A stretch of DNA of 64,000 bases, from contig JAWQUS010000022.1 of NCBI GenBank assembly GCA_036365455.1, positions 7,688,001 through 7,752,000 of the forward strand, written 5' to 3'. The notes under the pieces were generated by a model that was given only the letters and a program-made list of their open reading frames with translations, was not told the DNA's origin and made no database searches. Of this stretch, positions 33,201-45,200 are shown piece by piece; positions within the stretch are counted from its first letter, which is position 1, and every line of letters starts with the position of its first letter. The translations under genes and the position numbers were made by a program. Source of the DNA: Macrosoma leucophasiata (lineage: Eukaryota; Arthropoda; Insecta; Lepidoptera; Hedylidae).

Positions 33201-36200
33201 AGACATTACATGTCATATTTTCTGCCACAGATCTACGCTAGACTCGATCGAAATCTATTTACAATTAAAGATCGTAAAAAAATTATTATTCTGAGTCGAG
33301 AACATGTATTCGCAAAATTCGTATTGTTTGATAATTCGTGGAATAAAATCATCAATATATATATTTTTTTATTTATTATAATGGCATCGCTATTACGCAT
33401 ATTGCCAGTGTCAAGTCAAATGATATTTCGTATTCGCAAGCAGCGTAAAAGTAAGAGTCAGTCGGTCAATTATAAGTCAGTCAGTCAGTCAGAGTCACAG
33501 TCAGTAATTCGAGTAAAGCGATGGCTACTTTACCAGAACATTTCAAATGAAGTTTTGGAGGCAAACTGAAAAGTTGTGTTTTCGCACTGTTATTTTATTT
33601 CACTATACACGGGCACTGTAATAAGCCTATATCAAACAAAATACCACCAACTTTATTAAATATAACTCAAAAATACACCAAGAAAATGAAATAAAATAAG
33701 AGCACCACACGCCTCTCTCAAGGTTCCCGCCAAAACTCCCATCAATAATTTAATAAATTCAAATGTCATTGTCCGCCATTATGACGTACAACATTTCATT
33801 TTTACTAAATGTCATTGATGTATCACCGTAACTAGACAGGATAAGCAATTTTCAAAAATCAATTGCTAATTGTTTTTAGGCTGCGGGCAATCGCTGGATG
33901 AGGGCGGCCCGGGACCGTTCGTTGTGGCATTCTTTGGGGGAGGCCTTTGTTCAGCTGTGGACGTCTTTTGGCTGAAATGATGATGATGAAAATGAATGAT
34001 GAATTGCTGTTTGTTACTTTCGCTAAAACAGTAGTGTATTTTTTTATCTTTACATTTAAAGCGATACAAAGTTCGCGTGGCCAGCTAGTCCTTAATATAA
34101 TAAAGGATATCTGGTTTTTTTACTGGTGGTAGACCTCCAGTGACGGAGCTAGATCAGCGCGGGCGTAGACACTATCGCATTACCTAATATACTTGCCGCT
34201 AAATGGTAGTGTTCAGCACTATCGTGCTCTGGTCAGGTGGTAATGTACGGCCCTGTAATTTCCGGCACAGAGGCATAATACCTTAAGCCTCAGGAGTGGT
34301 AACGCATTTGCATTTTGACCTTGGTCTTTGTGTAAGTGTCTATAGGTTGCAGTCATCACTTAACATCACGTTTGTTTGCCACTTCTATTACATAAAAAAA
34401 ATCTGGAATTGGATAACGGTGCGATTTCCACGTTCGTTTCTGCCCAGAACGTGTAAATTGTGGAACGAACTTCCCTCTAAAGTGTTCCATCGGTGCTTCA
34501 ATATGGGGTTCTTCAAAAATGACGTCAATAGAGTCCTTCAGTTGGTGGTCTCCTGGAGTTGCAAATGTTCATAGGCAACAATGATCACTTTCCATCAGGT
34601 GGCCCGTATGCTTGTCTGTCAACCTTGTGACATAAAAACATTAACTATTCGACTCCTATCTTATCGGAGATGCATTTTAATGAAAAAATTATACTGGCAA
34701 AGTTGCCTGCAGTTCACATGTATAGCAAATGTAATACTGCTACTGAAAGATCTATACGAAAACCAGATGTCAAAATGCAGATGCCTTTCACATTAGAAAT
34801 CTAAGATGCTTCGCTTCTGTGACACTTATTTCGGTGATTCTCTCAAATTTAATTCAGTCAACAGACAGTTAAATTCTTTACTCCTCCTTTCAGAGAATAT
34901 AATAATGGCAACACATTATACGTCTCACTGCTGGGCACGAGTCTCTCCTCTTTTTGAGGGGAGGCCTGGAGCTTACTCCACCACGCTGCTCTAATGCGGA
35001 TTAGTGGAGGTGGGTGGCTTAGTAGCCAACACGCTGTCGGATGTTTTCAAACCGCCCATAAGGCCTCCGACAAGGTTTAACGAGTTATCTATCGATAGCA
35101 ACCGGGACCGACGGCTTAACGTGCCCTCCGTAGCACGGAAACGCTCATTTAATTTGCCTCTAGCTGTCACCCAGCAACAACAGAACCATATCGATACGGT
35201 TAGATGCGATGCGGTCACCCATCACACTACCCGATTGGCTTTATCGGACCTATTTTCAAATATTTTTGAGATAATGGGGATTGTTTTATCCCCATTATCT
35301 CAAAAATATTTGAAAAAATGCAGATGCGTTGCCACATTTGAAACCTTAGCTATTATGTCCTTGTGTTAGTTATTACCCTTTTTTAATTGCCCCAATGTCG
35401 TTTAACTCACCTTATTTTTTCTCCTTTCAATGCGAGGATCACATCAACCAACGCGGCCGGTATGTAATGTAAGAACCACATCAGAAGCGTAAACAATATT
35501 TTATACTGTACTTGCATACCGAAGCAGTACCAAACCGCTTTAGGTGACATCAGATCCGATAGTCCCTCTTTCTTTAAGACCTCCTCAAACTCAACTGTGA
35601 AAAAGGAAATATATTCTTTAACTAAGCAGAGATAAAACAATAAAACCACTAAAACTTAACAGTTATGTCTAATGTTGTAGTTGTTTCATCAAATATTGTG
35701 ACAGGGTAAGTATACAGGGTTAATTTAAATTAACGTATCGCCTCTTGCAGGCAGCCTTTCTACATCAATCTCGACATGTATTCTTCCCGTATATTCTTGA
35801 ATATTGTTAAAAAAAAATGTTGTGGTGCAAGATTTTATACAACATACAAGATAGAATACATATTATGCGGTAAAAATTCACTAATGAATAAACATGAAAT
35901 GTCTAATTGTTGTGCGAGGTTATTTACAAATATCACAAAACACAAGTAACAAGATACGATCCTTGTAGGAATCCTAAAGGGATGCAGGTGCAGATGCTCC
36001 GCACGCCACTAGTGTTGGTTGGAGTCGAAAGGCTCCGAAGAGGGCTCGGCAACGAGCAGCCACCGGTGGGGTCGCGGATGTGTGCGTTAGCGTTCCCGTG
36101 ATCCCACCAATGATGGCAGACGAGTCGGAACACCCAAGGGTTTTTAGTGGGTAGACGGATGGCTTTCCCGGAGTCCTACATAACCCACCCTTTCCCCAAG

Positions 36201-39200
36201 GGTTAGTATGCGTAACGCATATTCCCCTGGTAAAAAAAAAACTAACAACAGTCACGAACTAGCTTCTACAAGTCTTAAGATTGACCAACGTGAATTCCTT
36301 AATTGCCACTATTATGAAACAGAATAGAATGATTTACCTTATCAAAGGCCTTGTGGAAATCTTTATATACGTTGTTACGTCTACAGTAACTGCAGACGTA
36401 TTTATTTTCAAAACAGTGGACCTATTATTACCTAGACCTATTACTTTTCAAAGCTGCTTGAATCATTAATAATCTTGTAAGATTTTGTTAATACTGGATA
36501 GAAATGAACTCTTGAAATAAGTTTAAGCAAATTTGGTGGCGTTGAAGGATTTGGTGATGTTGGTGACGTTGGTGGTGTTAATGGCGTTGGTGGCGTTAAT
36601 AGCATTGGTGGCGTTATTGGTGCTGGTTGCGTTGGAGGCGCTAATGGCATTGGTGACGTTAATGGCGTTGGTGGCATTGGTGACGTTTATGGTGTTGGCA
36701 CCACCAACAAAACAACAAGCAACTTGGTGATTCAACAAAACATGCACTATGTTAAATTGAAGTTTTCACTTCTGCCGCCACTCCCTGAGTACAACCCGTA
36801 GTGTTATACTTATACACAGCTACAATAAAATGGAACACAGAAACTAACCTTTCTCAAACGGATTTCTCACAGCACTCACAGTATATATTTTTATCTCTTT
36901 CTCTCCTGCTTCCTTCCTTTTCACTGTCTCCCACGCGCTTACTATTGTGGCGTTGTTCACGTAGTCTACTGGCACAAAATCTATATGTGCTTTCAAATTT
37001 GTGTAGTAAACATGAAGGACACCGAGTCCTGTTCCCAAAACTATCTAAAATAATTAAAAAACGCATTTTTTAAAGAAAAATGTAGCGAAAAAGGAGACAG
37101 TCCGTTTCTGGTGTGGTTTTGTAATATTCGTTAAAAAATTTTGAATATTTGATTACTGGATACATTGAAATAAAAAATAATTCATGGTTTTGAATAGTTG
37201 AGATTGGTTTAAAATGTTTGCATTTCGACGTCTGGTTGTTGTAGGTTGAAGTCATCACTTGACATCAATGTGAACTGCATTCTCGTTCGCCAGCATTTTT
37301 TTTTATGGAAGTGGCAAATAAGCATGCTGTTCACATTGATGTCAAGTGATGACTGCAGCCTATAGACACCCACAAAAGACCAAAGACCTCTGTGTCGGAA
37401 ATTACAGGGCCGTACATTACCACCTGACCGGAACACGATAGTACTGAACACTACCATTAAGCGCAAGTATATTTGGTAATGCGGTGGTGCCTGCGCCAGC
37501 GAGCTCCGTCACTGGAGCTCTATCACCAGTAGTAACCTTCGCAACATATAAAAAACTTACTCCAGTAAAACTAAAGGCAGCATTGATGTCTAGCCAGCCC
37601 GGTCCAGGTTCACAATTTGCAGCTACCACTGTAATATTTAAAGTTATATGTAGTTTAATACGAGCAGTAAGTATTTGTTCTCGTACACTTAATAACATAT
37701 TTTTATCGTTTAACATTCTTGTAGGATAGGATTCTACTGCAAAATCATTTCGTTCATCCAGATATGCTCCAAACCTTATTTTTACGCATATAATTATAAT
37801 CTAGAGAATATATGTCCACTGGGGTGCCTATCAAAATTTGGCCGCAAGCATATTTAAATATTTTTTTATGGGTAGAATTTTATTCTTGTTTTTTATTATA
37901 ATATGTTGCATTTCACGGAAATATGTATGAAGACTCTAAAAAATCACGGCTACTATTGCGCACTTGGCCACTACATATTTTCATTCCAACCCGATGGTTT
38001 TTTTACGTCCATAACGTACATGTATTATTTATATAACAAATTAAAGGTTTTTTTTGCTTATTATTATGATATACGGGAGCCAAATTAAATCGGCCGCAAA
38101 TAAGAGTTGCTGGCTGTTAAAGATAAAATAATTTAATTAAAAATACTTGCGGCCAAATTTTGATAGGAAACCTAGTGGATATAAATTCTCTAGATTATAA
38201 ATATGCGTAAAAATTAAGTTTGCAGCGTATCTGGATGAACGAAATGATTCTGCAGTGGGATTAACTAATTAATTAAGATTAACTAACCTATTAATTAAAC
38301 ATATCTTATGAAAGGAGATGTTGCGAGCTCGGCCCTGGTTCGTACATGTCCTCAAAAAATGGGTAAATTGTAGAAGAATAAGAAAAAAATACGATTAATT
38401 TAATCAAGAACATATTTTAGAGTTACCACCACATTGAATTCAAACGATTTTATCATTTTCAACCATGTTCAACACGGCGGCGATACAGCCAACGCTTGGT
38501 ATCAATCAATTTCGATAGTTTAGTAAAAATATTTTTTTTTCTCCAAGTACTAGATAATCAAAAAACGATATAAAAAATGAAAATGTCAACCGACATCGTC
38601 CGCCATATTCGCCATGTTGGTTTTCCATACATTTTTGCAACATCTCCTTAATATCTGTTGTTATTCGGTACAGTTTAAATGATTATTTACATGTTATTCT
38701 TACCTACAGCAGGTCTGACCACACATATGGGTAGATCTGCAGACGTCGTACGGACAATTTCCTCAGCGACCGCCTTGGTAAATGTATACGAATTAGGCCA
38801 CTCCTTCCTGTAACTGAAAATACGAACTAATGTAATACACCTTCTATGCAATATCGGTTTTTGAAGCTTACCTAATACCGGTTGCTGTTGTGCCAAACAT
38901 TGTATCTACTTATCGCCCTTGGTAATGATGGTGGTGATGTTGATGGTGGCTGTATTGGTGGCGTTGGTGGTGTTGGTGGCGATGGTGGCGTTGATGGCGT
39001 TGGTGGTGTTGTTGGTGGTGGTGGTGGTGGTGGCGTTGGTGGCGTTTATGACGTTGGTGGCATTGGTGGTGTTGGTGTTGTTGTGGTAGTGGTGGTGGTG
39101 AAATAAAACATGAAAATACTCTACCTAAAAATTTAAGTTTTTTTTATTCTTCTGACAATTCCGGAGTGCAACCCGTTGTTTTTATTTCATTTATTTTCAG

Positions 39201-42200
39201 GCCACAGCTTAAATTATTATTGTAAGGCAGAAAGACGTTTGCTAGGTCAGCTAGTAGGGAATAAATTACTCACATATCCATAAAACCATCAAGCATCTCC
39301 TGATCTCCTGCTTCAGCAAACTCTATCATAGCACTAGCTGGTACAGGACTATCGTAGAACTTCTCCAGGACTTCTCCTTCGATACGACTTCTTGTCGCGT
39401 GGGAAAATGCCGTTGACATATATGCCATGCACCTGAAAAAAATATTGATGATCATAATAATAATATGAGATTCAGGTGTTCTATTGAAGAATCCACTGTA
39501 GGTAGAGTTTGATAATTTTATAATAATCCGGCAGAATTGAATATTAACGTTGTACATTTTTGTTACACCAAGCCCCTTACGGGGTAGGCAGAGAGTGTGG
39601 AGCGCCAGGTATCCCGATCCAGACACATGTCCCGTGCTTCTTTTCCATTCATCATTCTCTTCATACATGCACGCCGATTCCTAAGACTCTTGACAACATC
39701 CTCAAACAGTACTCGACCTATTTGGTCAAGGTAGGTCAGTCTTAGTCTTCCTGGGCCTCTGCAACCATCTACATTCGCATTGTATATCTATTTAGTCATT
39801 CGCTCATTCGACATTCTTAATACATGCCCGAACCATCAGACCATGCCTTTTTTCATTTTTACATCAATACTCTCTTTCACACAGTCTTTTTGTTTGACCT
39901 ATTTGGTCAAGGTAGGTCAGTCTTGGTCTTCCTGGGCCTCTGCAACCATTCACATTCGCATTGTATATCTATTTAGTCATTCGCTCACTCGACATTCTTT
40001 CTTTATGTCCGAACCATCGGAGCATGCCTTTTTTCATTTTTACACCGATACTCTCACACAGCTAGGCCACTTTACATTGTGACTAGGCTTTGTGTGAATG
40101 TGATTTCTATTCTCTAACTAATAGGAAAGAAAAAATACCGACTACTTATCTTATCACTAAGCTACGGAAACTTCGGTAGCTTGCTGGAACTCTACCAGTG
40201 AAATATTTTTTCGTTTTAATAAAAATCTAACTTACTTGAGTTGTTTGCAAGCTTTAGCCAATCCCAGTACTTCCCTTGTGCCACGCACGTTAATAAGTGT
40301 CGCCATTCTCAAAGGCATATCGAAATTTGTTATAGCAGCCGCGTGAAATATAAAGTTTACCTTGTAATAGAAGTAAAAACAATTTATAATCAGAAATTAG
40401 GTAAAGCATTAGAGTTAGGCGAGCGGTCTCCTGAGCTACCGTAGGCGGTAGCGGATACCGGGATGTGATGCGGTATATTCCGCTCTAGTCGCGGAACTTC
40501 ATACAAAATATCTGAGCGAATCCCGCTAGGTGATTCCGGTCCTAGCGTCGGTAGCGAATAACGTGCAAGTCTGAATGGGGCTTAATACTCGTACATAAAT
40601 CTATACTAATATCATAAAGCTGAAGAGTTTCTTTGTTTGTTTGCTTGAGCGCGCAAACCTCAGGACCAGTAGGGTCCTTTTTAAAAAAATATTTCAGTGT
40701 TGGATAGCCAATTTATCGAGAAAGGCTATAGCTGTAAGCTATATAACGGGGCGGGCTACTAGTAAAATATAAAAAAACAAGGTGCCTTGATATTGTAAGA
40801 GTCCTAAAAAATCACAGCAATGTCCGCTATCAAAAATAAAAAATAAATGGTATCACTATTTACCTCTTCAGTTAAATTTATCCAATCTTGATTACTGATG
40901 CCAATTTTTAATTCGCCAACGTCGCCATCTACTGGCACAATTTTGCTCATGAAGTTTGGCTGCTCCTTGCGTAGATTGTCAAATACCTGGAAAGTATTTT
41001 TTTAAAACGTTACTACAGGTCGCGCCAGGTAAAAAGAACGCTGGAAGAAAGTAGAAGGGATGTGTTCACGCATCGGTACACTCGCGCACGAAAGTACTAG
41101 CCCTATTGGTTTATTTTTGATCTAGCTTCCGCTTGCGGTTTCGTGTATTGGTAGGCAGATTGAAAACGCCGCACCTCATACCACCAAATAAATCGATAAA
41201 TCGTCGTCGCAGCTTGACCGCCAGCGTTCTTTATACCTGGCGCGACCTATACATGTCTGTATTTCGCGATGGGGTACGCAGTAAATGCATGCATTCATGC
41301 ACTACGATTAGCCGCGCGCCGGTTATGTTTTGGCCCATGTAAGAGGTGGCGAGCCTATTGAAATCTCCGGGCATATTATCAAACTCCGAGGTACTGAAAA
41401 ACTTCCAGAAAATGGTAAAATCCTAATAGTACCAGAGATAAAGGATTTTACACCTTTGTCTCTGATGACCTCCGACCCGGGAATCGACCCAGGAGTGCTT
41501 TAATTTATTAAAAGTGGTGCTTGTTACCCTAAATGAAAAAAAAAATACTGGTTCTTATCGCAGCGTAGTAGTAGTGGCATGCTACCACTAGGCTACTGAG
41601 GCAGTTATTTTCTTTCATCATGAAAATGCTAACAACAGTTCATAAAGACGATAGACTCGAAATTCTGAATCTGCGTAGGACGTTGGATGTCTATGCATTT
41701 TCCACCGCCTCTACAATGGTGAATGCCCTGCCGAACTGTTAGATCATCGTCTCTTTTCCCAACCTACGCCAACCGCCGAAGAGAGAAATTCCGTGTGCGG
41801 CGTCGTGTGGCGGGTTGCTCACTTCCCTCTAAAATGGTCGAGGAGGGCAATGGCTGTCACATGCGTCATACTCGTGAACGGGTACTGTTTGTGAGGACTG
41901 GTCTGTTCTGGTTTGCAGGAGCTACATATCATTTAGTAGATAGCATTTTAATTGCATCTATGCTATGGACGTTCACATTATTTGATTTTCACGATAATCT
42001 GTACTAGATTTAAGCTCTCATTTAAAAGAGTTCTTTTGGTGAAAAGTTATTCACCTAACAGAGTTCCAAGTGCAGTCACTACTGAGAACCGCTACCCAAC
42101 AAACTCTACTGAGTTTGTTGGGTAGCGGGGTCCTTCTCAGTAACGACTGCACTTGGAACTCTGTTAGGTGAATAACTTTGATCTTGACGAATAAGTTTTT

Positions 42201-45200
42201 CTTTTTCTTCATTTACCATCATTGATGGAATTGAAAAATTTTGTGATTATTATATTTTAACGATGTATACTTTAAATTCTAATTTCAATTAACTATTAAA
42301 CAAGACGAAGATCATGTCAAACTCAAACTCAAAAATTCATTTAATCACTTGGAAATAATAGAATTTGCTTGTGATAGGTCAAATTACAAATATAAAATTA
42401 AAGCGAATAACAACTGATACGTTGATTAATATGTCAAAGTAAACAAAATAAAATAAATAATAGTCCAAAAATACTTAATGATAAAAATAGGTATCAACAG
42501 AATGTTCCATACTTTCTTTTACAAACGGCAAGATAAGACAAAACAAAAAAATATGGGACATTCTTTGTCATTCACTGGCAGAGTTCCAAAGCCCACATTA
42601 CTGAGAAAAAACCTGCCAAAACAAAACTCAGTACCTCAGCGTGGTAGGTGTCAAATGTTCATGTTACATCCACTCCGATTATGGTTGTAAGCACTACACC
42701 AAATGAAGAGAGGTTTTAATTTGATTATCTTTTTCATTCATTGTTTACAAATATTAAAAATGTCAATACTCACTTCTTCTTGTAGTAAGAGTTCAAACCT
42801 CTGATTGATGCTTTTGCCTTTCTTAGATCTTAATAGTATATACACTTTAGCAACATTGCAGGATCTGTGAATAAGGAGAAATAAGTTTTAGATTAACTGC
42901 CTCGGTAGCCTAGTGGTAGCAGACCACTACTGCAGGTCCTGGGTTCGATTCCCGGTCCGAGATAATGGTGTAAAGTCCTTAATCTCTGGTTCTATTGGGA
43001 TTTTTCCATTTTCTGGAAATTTCCCAGTACCTCGAAGTTTGGTAATGTGCCCGGAGATGTCAACAGGCTCGCCACCTGTTACATGGGCCAAAAACGTAAC
43101 CGGTGAATCGTGGGTGTTTGCATGTATGCTTGAATGCATGCATTTACCTCTGCCTACCCCTTCGGGGATTACAGGCGTGAAGTTACGTTTTTAAATTTTA
43201 GATGGAACAATTAACCGATCAAGACAAGTGTAAGTCGCTTGTGTAAGTTACCACAAATATTCAATAGAATTCGTTTAGACGAGCATTATTTAATTATCAT
43301 TATTTTTTAAGTAACACAACCTTTGTGAAAATGAATCTTATTAATAGCGAGTATTAACACATCGCGGACACTGCCAAAATTCCATACAAACGCTTAATTT
43401 GGTCTCTATTACACAGACATCAATCAGTGGCGTGTATTTCTACACGCGCACCTGTGTGCGTAGCATGTACAAAATACCAGCCGTCGCCCATAAGAGGGGA
43501 GGTGTTTTTATTTTTTTTGAAAAGGAGATGTTGCAAAAATGTATGGACCTCCGGCCATGTATTGTACACACTATCATTAAACAGGCAAAATCAATATAAG
43601 AATGTTTTTACTGCATATTTTCACTTATTTAGCTTGGTTTGCAGTTACAAAACATTTTTTGCAGTTAGAATTGCAACTTAAAACCAACATGGCGAATATG
43701 GCGGACGATGTCATTTTGACATTTTCATTTTTTTTATTGTTTTTTGATTATCTATTACTTGGAGAAAAAAAAAATATTTATAAATACTATCGAAATCGAT
43801 TGATTCCAAGCATTGGCTGTATCGCCGCCGTGTTGAACATTGTTGAAAATGATAAAATCGTTTGAATTAAATGTGGTGGTAACTCTAAAATATGTTCTTG
43901 ATTAAATTAATTGTATTTTTTTCGGATTCTTCTATAATTTACCCATTTTTTGAGGACATGTACGAACCAGGGCCGAGCTCGCAACATCTCCTTTACGGGT
44001 TTTCCTCTAACATAATCAGAGACATTTTTTTCATTTTTTTTTTATTTTTACTTATGTTTAATTAATTCTTAACCTTACATTTAATATGTCGTAAAAAAAA
44101 TGTTCATTTAAAATACAGTCTAGGTACTTACTTTACAAATTCTCTTATATTTTACGTGCCAAGCTTACAATCTATTATTATATTTACTAATTTTCTATTA
44201 CTTATTTATTTTCTGCTATTGTAGAAATTAAACTTCCGGATTTTCTCGCGTATACAACACTATATTTTCTGCTACACCAATTATTTTTATTTTATACTAG
44301 TTATATTACCCATGTCACCAAGGGGGGAGGAGGTTGGGTGATGCGGTGAAATCGGGCGGGACGCCGAAGTGTCCATTCTATACGTAGTATTATTACATAT
44401 ATAGCGGTATTGCACAGTATTATATATGTGGATTGGATACAAGTGAAAGGCTCGCTGGTTTGAATCGCACTGATTTATTAGCAGTCAGTTAAGTGCGTAG
44501 ACGCAGCTACGCACACATAGGTATCAACTAATACACGCATACATAGCATCTCCTCCCTCTTATCAGAGACATTATCAACCAAAACCCCGACTAGTTATAC
44601 AATGGCAATAATATACCTAATCTCAATCACTGGGACGGACGGCGTAACACGAGTAGGTACCTTCGAGTTTCATGTTCATTATCCGTCATTTTCATAATCA
44701 TCAGCTTCATGGAATTCATCATCAGATTTACTGGCAGCAATGATTTCATCCCCTCACTTGACATGTTCGGCTCATATATTTCGCCTCTCTTTCGCCGGCG
44801 TGTTACGCTACATCGTTTTATCACAGTATAATTAACACTTTCGTTTTCTTTAGACTGTGGTTGTATTATGATTGTACCAAGATTTTCTAATTTTATTGAA
44901 GTGTTTAAGAGTGTGCCATATAACTATTAGGTTATACCTACATAGTTAGCAAAATTATTTTTAATCCTATCTATGTTCCATTACAGAACAAACTCCATAG
45001 TAAGACCCCTTAGGCCTTAGAGTATTGTAAGTATGACCTGACCTGATAAGTTTCTCAATCAGCTGTTTTCCTAGGAACCCTGAGCCTCCTGTCACAAAAA
45101 CCACCGAGCCTCTGTAGAAATTCGCCACATTTGACTCTCCCTTTTCTACAGTATCCTTCATCCACTGTCGTTTTTCAGCCAACTCCTCCTCTAATGCCAA

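Noticed and set aside
38882..39106. Glycine/valine-rich protein
   Set aside because: Translation of a degenerate GTTGGTGGC array; the same happens at 32602-32790 and 36441-36747 in several frames.
44627..44824. Extra FAR-A exon in intron 2 region
   Set aside because: Exon 2 joins exon 3 in phase without it, and the sequence has no FAR similarity.
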